A stretch of DNA of 51,504 nt. It comes from Rhizophagus sp. LPA8_4_AMF (Eukaryota; Glomeromycota; Glomeromycetes; Glomerales; Glomeraceae). The DNA lies in NCBI GenBank assembly GCA_021464525.1, contig JADRCO010000123.1:1-51504 (forward strand), read 5' to 3'. Below, piece after piece: positions 34,691-48,599 of the stretch. A program made the translations under genes and the position numbers. The notes beneath the pieces are model-generated. The model was not told the origin of the DNA and searched no databases. It was given only the letters and a program-made list of their open reading frames with translations. Position 1 is the first letter of the stretch. The number at the start of each line of letters is the position of its first letter.

Positions 34691-35520
34691 ACTTATTATA
34701 TAATGTGAGCATTGCAATAATAAAGATAAAATATAGTAGAATAGTTAAAATGGGAAAAAAGAAAAAATTGATGGTTTAATATAAAATTTAATAAAATAAT
34801 AAAAAATAGAGAAATCGAAAAGTATAAAAAATGAATAAAAAAGATGGCAAAACAAAATTGAAAAGTTTTTTTTAAGAAAATTATTTCCCATTCAACATCA
34901 TAGTGTATCCACATGACTCAAGTTCTGATAACATGCTAATCCATTAATTTGCAAGATTATATAATGTGAGCATTGTAATAATAAAAATGAAAAATAATGG
35001 TAAAAGGAAAAAATTGATGGTTTAATATAAACTTTGATAAAACAATAAAAAATAGAGAGAAATCGAAAAGTATAAAAAACGAATTAAACAAAATTGAAAA
35101 ATTTTTTATACTTTTCGATTTCTCCATCACTAACACTTAAAATAAGTTCTCTAGTATTGCATAATTTTCCATTTATCCACAAGTTATATTAGTTTATGTT
35201 GTTATCTAATTATCAAATCCATTAATACAAGGTTTTACTTATTATATAATGTGAGCATTGTAATAATAAAAATGAAAAAATAATGGGATAGTTAAAATGA
35301 GTAAAAGGAAAAAATTGATGGTTTAATATAAAATTTAATAAAACAATAAAAAATAGGGAGAAATCGAAAAGTATAAAAAAACGAATTAAACAAAATTGAA
35401 AAATTTTTTATACTCTTCATACTTTTTGATTTCTCCATCACTAACACTAAAAGTAAGTTCTCTAGTATTGCATAATTATACATTTATCCACAAGTTATAC
35501 TAGTTTATATTGTTATCTAG
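34691..35520. repeat. Three tandem ~270-bp repeats with hairpins
   Basis: Units are marked by taatgtgagcattg at 34701, 34962 and 35248 (spacing 261 and 286). Each contains ttgatggtttaatataaa and gaaatcgaaaagtataaaaa. In units two and three the latter is followed about 40 bp later by its reverse complement (ttttttatacttttcgattt, 35101-35120 in unit two), so a stem of 20 bp or more can form. I see no gene. Confidence 0.75.
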
Positions 35521-38500
35521 TTATCATTTCATGCAGTTTTGTAAAGTAGCCATCAATTAATGATAAAAAGTGTTTCTAGGATATTTTTGTATGAGAATTT
35601 AATATATGTATATGATTTTAAAAGTATATAATATTGCCACAAATTATAAAAATTTCCACTTTTTTACAATTTTAATTCATTAAAAACCTGTTGAATATAT
35701 TGAAGTGATACATCCATCAATATTTTTGAAAGTTATTAATTACTGATATTTTCATCTATTTCCTTGTTTTTATTTTTTTTTATAAGTCTGACATTTACTT
35801 GAATATCCAATTTGTCATTCTTCTTTTTTTGCTTTATTTTTTATATCAAGCATATAATTCTAATAAAGTGAAGTAAATGATCCTGCAACTGTTTTAATTT
35901 AAGACACTAATGTATTGATTATTTTTAGTTTCCTAGTTTTAAAATCTCTGCCTATTTTGCTATTATTAGTAGATGAATCCATTTGTTCTGATTTCATTGA
36001 ATTCATAATCCATGTTTTTTATTCCATATTATTTCCATAAATGTATAATATATTCATGGAATTTATAGCCTCAATACAACAAATTTGTGTATTACTTTGC
36101 TGTTTTCTTGTTATTTGCAGTTTCAAATTTTCTAAAAATGACATTTTGTACTGCTGAGGCATGTGAGCCTCTTATATCTTTCATTTTGCATAAAAACTAT
36201 TGATTATAAAAGAAAATTAAAATTAATCATTTAAAATATTTAGCTTCTATTAAATCACATTGTCTCACATGACTTGTAAATATATGAGCTGATAGATTAC
36301 CAGTTGTATAAAGATTTTTCAAACTTTCTTATCTATGAAGGTCATTTATCATTTTTTTTTTGGAATGTTTCCTTTATTCATCTTTGATAACAAGTATATC
36401 TTTTAACACATAACTTATATGTTTTGCTAATTTTGTGAAGAATCTATTAAAAGCAAATAAATTAACAGAAGAATTAGGTAAGAATCCTAAAAGAACTTTA
36501 ATTTTGACTTTTGAAATGTTTCCAAGAGTTAGAAAATTGGATATCTTAAGATCTTGCCAAGTTCATCAAGGGTTGTTGCTTCTGAATACAAGATAATGCT
36601 ATACTATATATGTGAAGGATTCTTCTCTCTCTCTAACCACCAGTAAAAAGTAATGAGTATTACTGCTATATGAATTAATATAAGATTACACTTTTATGCT
36701 TCTCTTAAAATTAAGTAATATTAAGCTAAAGAAGCAGTTATTTATATAAAGAGTGAAAGAAATAGAGTGGTGAAAGTGGATGGATAGAAATGAAGAGGCT
36801 AATGAAAGATTTACCAGTCCTTTTGTTTATTATTAAATTCTTTGTATCATTCATATATGAAAAATACTTTACAGGTTATCTAAGTATATCTGTCATATTT
36901 ATTATCTTTGGAAATTATGTGCAATTCCTAAAAGTATGTTCCTAAATTCCTTTTGCTCATTTGAATCACCTGATTATCTTTAAATATGTCAAGTTTGAAT
37001 ACTTCTCTAATATGTTTGTGTGTTCCTATGTTGTATTAAAATTTGTGTTATAACTTATATTGTTAGAAGTTTGATCAATATTTTGAAATTTTGTATGAAA
37101 CTATGAAACTAGTTGTTTTGTTATTACACTTTTTAATACTTGTTTAATCCTATAATGTTCAAATCTGCTTTGAATTCTTTCAATTCAGTACACCTTCTTA
37201 AAAATATTAATAATATATAGTTTTCCTTTAAACCCATATATATACAGTATATATATATAGTTGCAATTTCATTATTCTCACTATTCTGAAAGTATATAGA
37301 CAAACCCATAACTAAATTTATTTAATAATATTAGATTAATCTTAATTATTTTACTACCCATTATTTAGATCTTTCCTAATATGATTGAACTCGTATTTAG
37401 ATGTAGCTGCTAACCAAACCTTTGATTTGATAAGTAAGTGGTTTTTAATTATTTGTATAAATACAATTGTTATATTAATTTCTTCAATTAAACATTGTAA
37501 ATCATGTGATGTAGTACCAAAGGGTAATTGTAAATGTTTCTTGCTATATTAGCATACATTTTTAAATATATGTAAAGTAATTGCATAATTTTTTGCATGA
37601 TATCTTGCCTTCATTATAATCATTATATAGATTATCTATGATGGAAATGAAGATTTCTTTCTTTCATAACTTCTGATTCGTCTGTAATCAATATTTCATT
37701 ATCATTGCTGCGATAGCTGTACCTCAGTTAGGTAACAAAGAACCATAAAATTCAAAAGTTTTGTATATAAGTGTTGTTGGAGTTATTGAATTGGTGTTTG
37801 TTGTCAGAAGAAAGTCTGCAATTATACACTGTTAATTCTTGCCAATTCTTCTAGCCCTTAGTAAATAAGTGTGGCCCCATAATATGATGTTTAGTTTTAG
37901 ATTAAGTAGATATTTGGCAATTTTTATGAACATATAACACTTAATATGATAATACTATTATTGTATGTATTCTTTTCTTAATAGCAGTTTTTGATAAGTA
38001 ACAATATAAATATGAATGGAAACTCCATGATATAAACCATGCAAATTTATAGATCAAAAATTTGTGATAAGATAGCATTATAGTCTCCTTCACTATATCA
38101 TATTACAATATTAAGTATATCTAATTCTTTCAATTTGCAATTTGTTTTTGGTACTATTGATTTAAATATCCTGTGTACCATTTCTTTAGTTCCTGCTTGA
38201 GTATCCTTAATGTTGCATAAATCAAGCATGGAGTCAGAAATGAAATTAATATGAAGATTTGGTAAATTGACAAATTTTTCAAAAGCCTACAATAAATAAT
38301 TTATTTATTAGTAAATATTAACAAAATGAATATGTATAAATAATATAAAATTACCTTTGTCAAAAGAGCCATTTTGATTTCAAGTCCATCATATTCATAT
38401 TAATGAATAGGTACAGTTCCAAAGAATAATATAGCAATATTTGATTGGAAAACTTCTAAGAATCGTACATTCCTGAATTGTAGTATAATTATATTATCTT

Positions 38501-39789
38501 ACAATAGAATGGGTATTTGAATTCCAGATATAGATTCATCTTAAAAGTATTCACCAGTACTTTGGCTTTAGAAGAAACATCACAAAATAACCCAAAAAAG
38601 GAGAAAGATGCGGATGAAATAAAAAAACAATGAAAAATATAAAATCAGGTTTTAAAAAAATCATATAAGGGAATAAAAATTTCTGAGCTAGACATGTTAA
38701 TGTAATTCATTTTAAAAGTATAAAACTTGTATTTTAAGATACAAGAAATAATTGCTATAGAAAGAAGATATACTGTGAAGAAAGTCTGCAAGAGACCACT
38801 GGGAAATAAGAAGTAACTTAATTTACTGTAAGGAAATAAAGAGTGATTGCAAACTCTTGGAGCCTCCAAGTAGATTCATGTTTCAGACTTTCAGCCTGTC
38901 CTCTATAAGTTAGATAAGGATATTATAATTTTGCAAAATATTTTCACATTAATTTTTGTGTATAAATATATAGTTTTTGCATTGAAGACAGTTACTATGG
39001 ATTTTAATATAGAACTTTTATAAACTATGGTATTATCAGATCCTTTCCATATAATATTCAATTTCATAAATTGTTCTAATGTTAAACAGCCATTTTATTT
39101 GTTATTCCAAATTCTTTGGAATTGACTTATGCTTATTGTTGTAACATAGAGCAAGGTATTTCTACATTGTATGTATTGCTGTCATTGTTCTATCTACATT
39201 CACTTCAAAATATCATAGTGAATTGACCTAAGTTATTTGTATTTAAAGTCTTGATACTCTATGACAAAAATAAACACCTTCATTATATTTCAGAATCTAA
39301 TTACTTTTTTACAATAAGTTTCTAAATAATTTAGATTACAACTATAAAGGTAGTGAGTGCTGAGAAAGTTGCTGTGGTCTTTCAGTTAGTAATATTAAAA
39401 TGTTTAATTGTACCTGTTTGTCTAATTTATGTTTAATTTTAGGCATAAATATCTGCATGATTATAGTAATTATTGAAATTACACTTGTTGGATATATAAT
39501 ATTGTGTAATAGGATATTTAAAGCCTCGACTGATTTTAAATATCATCTTCCCACTCCCTATTATTAAGATCTGCATATTCAAATTAAGATTATTATTTTT
39601 ATCAAGAAAGGGATACAAATTCATGACAAAGAATTTTTTGAATTGATCAGTATAACTATGTATACATCAGTTTGTATGATAATGAATATAAATTTGTCTA
39701 TTATTACTAACTACCAGTAAAACCTTTACTACTTTCAACTTAATAAGAACTTAATCCTATTTCATGATTTATTTATATTTTTAGACAAT
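35521..39789. other. Long gene-poor stretch, decayed repeats
   Basis: No open frame has coding character over more than 4 kb. A scrap of the ccctgtaaaaa MITE family (ccatgttttttattccatat, then ttcatggaatttatagcc) lies at 36007-36072. The position between tandem repeats and retroelement fossils suggests old mobile-element debris, but most of it is too diverged to name. Confidence 0.45.
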
Positions 39790-39990
39790 AATTTACAACT
39801 ATAACGAAGGAATAATGTAGGTGACATTGAATCCATCAATGCCTCCATGTATTATAAATTTCCATTATGATGGCTATCAATATGCCATAGGGCATTTGGA
39901 CTAGAAACTTTATGTCTCCTTCTTGGAAACATATTTCCATTCTAGTAATAAATATGCAAATATTAGAAGCTGTGATTCTTTGCTTTAATG
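39790..39990 (-). mobile_element. Integrase-core fossil
   Basis: The minus strand retains pieces of a DDE/rve integrase core, including NALWHIDSHH and IHGGIDGF. These are of the kind found in retroelement and related capsid-element or Ginger-type integrases. It is broken many times and looks old. The family beyond integrase type is unresolved. Confidence 0.55.
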
Positions 39991-40559
39991 ATTGAGCACA
40001 TAATAAACAATGATAAGTAACTTATATTTTATTTATATTGTAATAGATCCAAATTAATAATAAAGGCTTATTGTACTATATATTAGAGAAATGTTCATTA
40101 ATAATTGTACAATACAAGCTACATCATTTTTAGGATCAAAAAAAACGTCCAACAGTTACTAAATTTCTTAAATGATTAAGTCCAATTCTAAAATTATTTT
40201 TATTTATCTATAATTTTATTTAATAACTGGATAAATTAGCATTAATGAACAACAGCTACTTATTTCAGTTTGAATACTTGTTAATCATCTGTTGATGGAA
40301 TCTATTAATGTTATATTTTGTGCATCATTTGATTTTAACCTGTTACTGTTTATTCTTTTATCAACTTCTTGCCATTCTCACCATCTTTGATACAGATATG
40401 AGTATATACTTCAATAATTTCTTTTTATACAATCAATTCTGGACAGTTGATACATCTCTTTCATTTGTATATTCCATTGCACTTCTTGATAAAGCTCTTT
40501 GCTTTGTATAAAAAGTTACAACACTACTCTTAGTAATTAAATGTTTTGATCCTTTGATT

Positions 40560-41090
40560 TGCATTCTACCAAGTGGATGTAACTCCTTTCAGATAAGCTA
40601 GTACAACTTCTAATTTGCAAGCATTTTGTATTCTATTTGCATTACAAGAGTGGGCAAAATCTTCTAACCAGGTAATCAGATCCTGATTTCCTCCGTATAT
40701 AGAAGTAGGTAATTCTATTTTTCTTTGGAATGGTAAAAACTTATCTTTAAGCAATTGTTGTAGATCATAATTTTTGATTTAAGAAACTTGCAAAATTTCC
40801 TAACTCTTGAAGGTTTGATATTCTTTGACTGTATAGAGAATGTATTTTTAGATGTTAATTTCATGAAACTATTTTTGAAGGCATATTTCCAGTTAATGAT
40901 TCTGTCAAATGTGAAATTCTTAACATTATCTTTTGGAGTTTCTCCACCTAATTGACCAGATGATAACGCAGCAGCCACCAGGTATTCTTTGTATATATCT
41001 CTTTGAAATACACTGCTGGTATTTTTAGGAATGTCTAATATTCTGAGAATCAACCAATTTTTACTCAATGTTTTATCAAGATATTCCATT
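40560..41090 (-). mobile_element. Gag-like LTR-retroelement fossil
   Basis: The minus strand keeps a stretch resembling the Ty3-type gag/retrotransposon capsid signature (DLITWLEDFAHSC, VVLAYLKG, W), preceded by more diverged sequence. It lies upstream of the integrase fossil on the same strand, so both could come from one old element. It is heavily broken, and no LTR pair could be recognised. Confidence 0.55.
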
Positions 41091-43213
41091 ATAACTGATT
41101 CAAACAGTTACCATTTATGTACTTAAGCTAATGAAATATTTTTATTGATGTGCTTTACAGTTGAAATATATTGAAATATACAAGATTGATGATGCAACTC
41201 TATTGAGAATGATGATGAGTAAAGAGTGAGCTTATAAAATAAATACTCTTATTATTATAATAGAACTATTTGATGCTGGATGGAAGTGTTGGAAATAGGT
41301 TTCCTTGAAGTAATAGAAAATGCTTTTATTGTATGGTAACAAATAATTGACAAAAGAATAAACCAATGCAAAAAATTAATTTGGATTTCAAATGGTTTAT
41401 GAATTTTTATATGAGTATCTGATATAGTAAATAGGCATATTATATGAAATGTTCTTTTGATTTGAATTTAGAAGTGTGGAATGGTAATAAGAATACATTA
41501 TCATTTTTAAATACAGCTATAATACAAATTAAGTTATTGTTGGCCAAATGTAATTAATCAAAGTTGTTGAATAATGTCACAGTACATATTTTACCAGAGG
41601 TTTTCATTGCTAATCATCATAGTTATTATAACTGGTAAGGGTGTAGTTTGGATTATAATTTTAGCAAGTACTTTTATTGTTTATAAGAAAGCATTCAATT
41701 AATTTCTTTTTGAAAACTTGGACTTGTGACATTTTTTCTTTCTCTAGAGATGTTTTTGGTATATTGAAATTATTTATCAAGCATGTTATTTTTGAAAAAT
41801 TAATACCTACTTATTTTTGTTACAGGTATTTTATAATTTAAATAATTTATACTATTTTCCTGTTATTTTTACTAATTGAATTTCAGGTACATTATTAGAT
41901 GGACATAACTTTTTGCATGATCTAACAGCTTTAGACAAATAAAAGTTAATTCCCTGTTATTCTGATTTATTCACATTAGGGCTTGGTACATATTTGGTTG
42001 CCACTTTGAGCCCACCATTCTGTATCTTCCATCATTGTATCTTCAGGAAAGATACTCACACAGATATCTTTTTCATTGTATATGCTAGCATTCTCCTCTT
42101 ATAGATAAATTTACAGTTTAAATAATAGTAACACTTGTGAATGTAGCAGAATATACAACTTTATTTTCATTAATGCTTTTTTTGATTCAAGTTCTAGCTT
42201 GTCAGTAGGCTTCTTAATTGATTGCTAATAGTTAAATAATTCTTAAGATCTATGTTACTGTTACATTATTTTAGAATCTTGGAGGTTTATAACAATTATG
42301 GTGTTGAATCAGTAATGAAAATTTGTGCTCTTCAACTTCTACCTGCATATGCAATTGTTACCTTCATCCAGTTGTTAATTGTGCAAGAATTATTATAATA
42401 AAATTACTGAAAGTATTATGTCATTTAATATTTATAATTCAAAATTTTAAATTACTGCGCCACACAATACATGCGAAATTGCACGTTGCGTACTTTTCAT
42501 TTTTTTTCTTTTACAAAAAAAAAAGAACCATTATGACGACTTAGTAGACCACGTACCCCTATATATAGGTATTTTTTTGAGAGATCACGTTATAACTTAT
42601 ATAAGCACACTTCTAAGAGGAGGAGGCGCAGTAAAAAATTTTAAACCCATGATATTCCGATGATTACATAATGATTATTTTTAACTTTACTAAAAAAAAA
42701 AAATTTTTTTTTCTAAATAGAAAAATTTGCCACCTGATACACCTGATACGAAAAAATTTTAATTGGTGCAATAAAATTCCTATTTAAGGTTGATTGTGGC
42801 TTTTATTTTTTAAATGGGCTTATCTGCTTATATGGTTGCATCAAAATGGCTTTTACATTTTTTTTTTTTTCGGAAAGTTTCAAAAAAAGGGCATAAAAGA
42901 AAAATTTTTATATATATAATCATAATAACAATGAAATAAAACTGGGGCTTTTTTTTTTCTTCCTTATTTTTACGGAATTTTCAAAAAAGGATATATGGTT
43001 TGACCGTGTAAGATATTTCCGATATTAGAGATAAAAAAAAATATATAAATACATTTTTTTTTTTTCGAAAAATAAATAATATATATAATAAAAATTTTTT
43101 TTAATTAAGATAAAAAAAAAAATAATAATAATAATCATAAAAAAGGTCATCATATATTCTTTCTTATCTTTAATTCTTTTTTTTTTTTTTTTCTTTAAAA
43201 AAATTTTACCGGG
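41091..43213. other. Spacer upstream of the F-box gene
   Basis: 41.1-42.1 kb looks like more mobile-element debris; the minus strand near 42010-42110 has a short protein-like run. 42.5-43.2 kb is extremely rich in A and T runs and must include the F-box gene promoter. The final 60 bp before the ATG are a long T-run and A-run ending in accggg. No clear TATA box could be chosen. Confidence 0.45.
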
Positions 43214-44479
43214 ATGACAACGTATTTACCCGCAGAATGTTTACGTCAAATATTTGAAGAACTTAAAGAAGATAAAGAAGATTTACATTCATGTTTATTA
43301 GTAAATCGACATTGGTGTAAGAATACAATCGATATATTATGGAAACAACCTTTTCGATTTCTTTATACATGTAAAAAAGAAATTTGTCAATGTAATAATG
43401 AAAAAGCTATAAAAAGACAATTTCAAGCTTATAATTTACTTGAAACATATTTATCATGTTTTATGTTTAATGAAGAATTAAGAATTAATGATTCTTATAT
43501 TTCACAAAGACAAGATAATGATGATAGACCAAATTATAAACGACCAATATTTAATTATATACAATTTTTAAAATATATTGATTTTGAAGAATTACATAAC
43601 GCTATAATTGATTGGATTCAATTCGCTGCTGAAAATTCCAAAGTTAATAATAATTATATTTCATTCGGGGATTTTTTTTCGCCTATTTGGAATTGGATTG
43701 GATTTCCTTCTACTTCACTTTCATTCATTATTTCATCATCTTCTAATAATGATTATTCAATAATTTTATTTAAATATCTTGCCAATAATTTATTAAATTA
43801 TAAACAACCACAAAATAATGATCAATTAAATGATTGGGTGGCAATTGTAATATGTAAATTATTAATGAGAAATAAGCAGAATTCTTTAATCTCAATCTCA
43901 ATTGAAGTTGAAATAAATAAATTGAAATCAGGAAAATTTCGATGTAAACATTTATATAAGGATTTTCATTCTCACATAGACGACGAACAATCATTAGATT
44001 ATACTCGATTACCAGAATCTTATTTCATTTTACCGATATTTGAAGGTTCTACAAATTGTTTATCAAATTTGGTTGAATTCATTTGTACGAGCAGACAAAG
44101 AAAGCAAATTTTATTAAATTCTCTCGCTAAAGTATCTAAAAATTTGAAAACTATAATTATAAGTATAGAATATGATCAATATACTTGGTTAGATTTTAAT
44201 AATAGTATAAATATTATGTTAGAAGAAGTGAATGGGCTCGTAAATTTAATTCAAGTTCAAAATTCTTTATCACATTTTGAAATTTATAGATGTCCTGTAG
44301 GATTTGATCTTGTTATGACAGCTTTAAAAATACATCTCAATTCTTTAAAATTTATTAGATTAGTAGAAGTTAAAATTGAAAATTATGATATATTAAATAT
44401 TATAAATGATACTTCTCGTTGGGAAATTATGGATTTAGATATATCTGAAGCTACTCGTATTTACGATACACTTATTTAA
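43214..44479 (+). CDS. F-box protein, single exon
   Basis: A 421-aa protein from a single uninterrupted frame. Residues 3-45 form an F-box (TYLPAECLRQIFEEL, then DLHSCLLVNRHWCKNTIDIL and W), the helix set that binds Skp1 in SCF ubiquitin ligases. The rest is long and helical, with weakly leucine-rich stretches late in the chain (LIQVQNSLSHFEIY; ALKIHLNSLKFIRLVEVKI), as expected for a substrate-recognition region. Cysteines cluster in YTCKKEICQC. This is the architecture of the very large F-box families of mycorrhizal fungi. The target protein cannot be inferred. A plus-strand gene alone in a gene-poor area, it is probably regulated independently. Confidence 0.88.
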   Translation: MTTYLPAECLRQIFEELKEDKEDLHSCLLVNRHWCKNTIDILWKQPFRFLYTCKKEICQCNNEKAIKRQFQAYNLLETYLSCFMFNEELRINDSYISQRQDNDDRPNYKRPIFNYIQFLKYIDFEELHNAIIDWIQFAAENSKVNNNYISFGDFFSPIWNWIGFPSTSLSFIISSSSNNDYSIILFKYLANNLLNYKQPQNNDQLNDWVAIVICKLLMRNKQNSLISISIEVEINKLKSGKFRCKHLYKDFHSHIDDEQSLDYTRLPESYFILPIFEGSTNCLSNLVEFICTSRQRKQILLNSLAKVSKNLKTIIISIEYDQYTWLDFNNSINIMLEEVNGLVNLIQVQNSLSHFEIYRCPVGFDLVMTALKIHLNSLKFIRLVEVKIENYDILNIINDTSRWEIMDLDISEATRIYDTLI

Positions 44480-46760
44480 AGAAATTTGTAAAGGTATTTT
44501 TAATAAAAAATATTTATATATAATAATCATTTAAACATGTTTGTTTTAGTTTTATATCTATTGGTGGATTTGAAAATCCGTTGGAATTTTAATTTCCGCA
44601 ACAGGTTTCGTTTAAACGCTTTAAGGAAAATTTGACCGTTGCGTAACATAAATAAATGACAATTAAATACTATAGTCGGATGGTAATACCAATTCAACTT
44701 AACGAAAAATAGAAAAATATAGAAAATCGCATTATGTAAAAAAGGCGAATTTTAAAGATGAGATTAGGATCTAATTTTTAAGTCAAAAACGTGCGCTAAA
44801 AGAATGGTTCAAAAGTTTTTGATCACGTGATATTTTAAGATTTTCTTAAAAATGGCGTAAGATCTTAATTACACAACAATGTATTCCTGGTATTCTATTA
44901 ATACTTTTTTACTTTTTAACCTTTCGTTTCAAAGGTCAGGATTATCATATAACGTTACACATTCTTCTTTTTACTAAGTTAAACGCTACATGCCATCCAT
45001 TTATGTATTTGTGATAAAGAATCTATTGTAAATTAGAGTGAGTAAAGAAATGATTTTTTATTGTTGCATTTTTGATCCAAAATTTCTCTCCTGATGGTAC
45101 AAAACTGAAAATAATTTAGCCTATAACCCTAATCCTAATTACATTAGTCTCAAGTATATAATATATCAATTTTTTTCAATTATAAAGTAAAGATTCGTTT
45201 ATATTACCAGAAGTGGTCGAAAATCTGTCCAACTCGATTCATATAAATTCATATTTTGCGCATAATTGTGTCAATTCTGCATGTGATATGTTATCAAAGT
45301 TATCACAAGATTATAAATCCCTATGAAATTCCGTCAAAGATAAGATTATTTAGGTATAATATCTATCATGTCTATCATGAGTAAGCATAAACCTTTTTTA
45401 CGTGACAAATAAAAAAAAGATCCTTACTTTGATTGCATAGTTTATTCGTCGTAACGTCAATTTTAACATTATGTCGTGGAATAATATCCTTAGTACGTTC
45501 TCTCTAATATTTTTTATATTTTTTTTTCGCTTGTTTCATGATATTATTATAATCTTGCGTATCAATTAGCAAATTTAGAGCGTTATAATTAATTAAATCA
45601 TGAACTTATTTCCCTAGTTTAATCCTTATTAACTACATTGTATTAAAATGAACAATTTAGATATTTCAATTTACAAAAATTGAACTAATAATTTATTCGA
45701 AATTAGAAATGTTTCACAACCCAACTTACCTAATTTGAATTTGGAATAGGAAAATAACTTTTATACATTATTAATTCCCGAACTTATTTCAAATTACGAT
45801 AACGAAATTTCCGGTTACTAATGACCGTGAAATCGACACGGAAGCCTTCTTAATATCGGTAACATCCCTAAGTTTATCTCTTAATTCTGGCCACCTCATG
45901 AAGTAAAAATATTCATATTTACAAATTTTATTAGTTTTTTTTTACCAAAAAAGTAAGAAAGTAGAAACGTAAGAACGTAAGAACGTATAAAAAAAAAAAA
46001 AAATGTACAGTACTAACAGCTAGCGAAACCAAAAATATATGTACTGTAGATCATTGCACAAAGTGGTCATACGACCAGTTGCGCAACACTCGCAACACTT
46101 TAAGTAAAAGTAAAATAAAAAAAGGAAAAAATTCATTTATCGATTATTGAAAATCTATTTATTAGTATAAATCGTCATGCCGAGCGTCTTACAAATTAGA
46201 ATATTCTGAAAGAACAGCCTGGGAAAAACTTTGAAATAAAAAAGGTAAATCACGTGAAATACCGTGGCTAAAATACCCCTAGATAATTGTACGCTTTATT
46301 TCAAGATTATCTCCATAAACGGTAAGAAGATACCTCATTTATCCTTTATTTTAGGGAATTATAATACTACGTACCAAAATAGATGATTAATTTGCTATTT
46401 TATGAAGAATTCGGAGAAAAATGTGCGTATGTTTTCCCCTTTATACAATAAAACTTTTTCTATGACATCATAAAGGAAATAGAAACCCCAAGCGGAGGCA
46501 CAGGAATCATGAATGGTCTGTCCCCTTCTCTTTATATGTAATTTACTACAAGCCTTCTCACTATTTTCTATTTTCCTTAACCAGTTAATTAGCCGGTTAA
46601 GCAATAATTTTTGTCAGAGTTGAAATGTTATTAACCGTCAGTTATTTATTAATAATTAAAAAAAGAAAAAAATTAATTACATAAAAATTTTATACATATA
46701 CAAAAAAATTATATTAATATTATATATATAATAAAAGTTGCTTTAAATTGTCAAATGTCT
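44480..46760. other. Intergenic between F-box and lipase genes
   Basis: The genes are convergent, so only their 3' ends border this 2.3 kb stretch. It is AT-rich with no sustained frame. A 69-codon minus-strand frame at 46395-46604 begins at a TTG (not ATG) and has no recognised domain. Confidence 0.5.
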
Positions 46761-48599
46761 TTATACTATATTTTCTCCAGGAACGTGTTTGTCTTTAAAA
46801 TTAACATTACCATTTTCAAAAAATTCTCTACTTTTTTCCAAAGCTGCAAAGTAACGATGAGACATGTGATTTCGGAAGGGGCTTAAAGGTCCAATCAGAA
46901 ATTTTTCGTAAGAATATAATTTATCATCAAGTTTACGTTCAAAAATTGCTTTTTTATCATGCTTCGCATGATCAAAAGGATCATAAAAACCAAATAAACT
47001 TCTCCAATCCCTCCAACCTAATCCTCTTTCTATGAATATTAATTCTTTATCCTGGGTAAAAATATTATTCAAAGACGAAGGTGTACTACCATCTTGATAA
47101 AATCTTACTTCATTACCAACATGAAAATAATTCATTATATGAATCTTCTTGGTATATCTACGTAATTTTGGATGATGATGGCCCATTGGAACTCGTGGTA
47201 CAATATCATTATCACATACAATCCTCCACAATGTTTTGTATTCGTCATAAGATTTATTACTTAATGACGAAAATTCCGCAGAGAAATCACTATCTCCTAT
47301 TGATGGACTCGCAAATATGGTCCCATCTCTTAATGAACAATCTTTTCCTAAACTTTGAGGAGATTTCATTAAACGTGTATATAATAAAGTCGCTAACGCT
47401 CCGCCTAGAGAATGGCCCGTAACATATACGTTTACCAAGGGTGTATCTTCAGGTGTCTTATTGTTCTTCTTCATGTTTCTTTTTCGAATAGTTTCCGCTT
47501 TTATACGAACAGCATCAATAATTCTTGTTGCTGGACACCTTCTATCAACTCTTATTGAATCATATTCATCCGCAGGGAAAAGTTGAATATAGAATCCTTC
47601 ATGAACTTCTCCAAATAAATAAGACCTTGCATCCATACGTTGAAATGTAGCATTTGTCAACCAATCATTGAAACTCGTTGGTGTCGTTCCTTAAAAAAGA
47701 AAAATTAGAAAAGACGATTAAAATAATTTAAAGAAATATATCATTATTCATTAAATAGATATTTTACCTTTTAAAGCGATAACAATAAAATTTCCTTCAT
47801 CAGACCAAAACATCCCAGCATAAGGACCACCAAGAGTATTCAATTCAGACAATGATGTGAAATTAATATTAAATTCTTCTAATTGTTTATGTATTCCAGA
47901 TTCACTTTCTTTGAGTATTTCATAAATTTTTCGAATTTTTTGTACAACATCAGGGCTTTCATCTTTTTTTAAGGATTTTTTCAAATGTGATATCATACGA
48001 TAAGCTTCAGTAACTTTTTTCTCATCTCTTTCTTGTAAGATGGCCGAGAGATATAATAAGAATTGTGCACTATTTAGGTCAAATCCTTTACGATACTTAT
48101 TTGGAGGTTCGTCTAAAGCTTTTATTCCTAAACGAAGATTTTTCACTACTATATCATAAAGTGTAATTTTAATATTTTTATATTACTCCTAACGAATAAA
48201 CTTATCATATATTTACTTACATTGTTCAGATTTTGATGTTAATCTAGACCAGGATTGAATCACACTTTCATCATCGTTAACATCCCATTTCATGAAGGAT
48301 ATAAAACGTAAAATAATTTCAAGTAAAAATAAAACAATAGTAACCATAGGGAAAAAGACAAAAGTTAACAAGAAATTTATCGGACTAGTAATAATATTGG
48401 TCCAATCAAATAATAACGTAAGAAATAGATGTTGTAATGTTCGTTTAAAATAAATTAAATAACTAACGGATGGATAAATAAGAGGAACATTTTCTAAACT
48501 TTCTGGTATAATTCCTTTGGGCGTATTTTCTAAATCGACCATATGTGGTCTATCAGTCTTTTCAATATCATTATTGAGTGCAATTTTTTCGAAATCCAT
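46761..48599 (-). CDS. Class 3 (alpha/beta hydrolase) lipase, membrane-anchored
   Basis: A 562-aa protein in three exons: 48599-48221, 48148-47768 and 47689-46761. Both introns have GT/AG ends and join in frame. It starts at ATG 48599, since the codon two earlier is TTG. The catalytic domain has the nucleophile elbow GHSLGGA (Ser347) after VNVYVT, an acid in RIVCDNDIVPRVP (Asp415 the likely member) and a C-terminal FRNHMSHRY carrying the likely His528, giving a complete triad. Class 3 lipases hydrolyse acyl esters in glycerolipids. Residues about 46-100 contain two hydrophobic segments (ITSPINFLLTFVFFPMVTIV; LFLLEIILRFISF), so the enzyme is probably fixed to an internal membrane with its soluble domain on one side. 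About residues 127-240 form a charged helical linker. Upstream is a 17-T run. Confidence 0.93.

Noticed and set aside
40308-40511. 67-codon plus-strand frame
   Set aside because: Low-complexity hydrophobic sequence lying next to the minus-strand gag fossil; no support.
43770-43994. Minus-strand frame within the F-box gene
   Set aside because: Antisense shadow of a 421-codon coding frame.
47081-47422. 113-codon plus-strand frame
   Set aside because: It is antisense to the lipase catalytic exon, which has a clear GHSLGG motif. It is a shadow.
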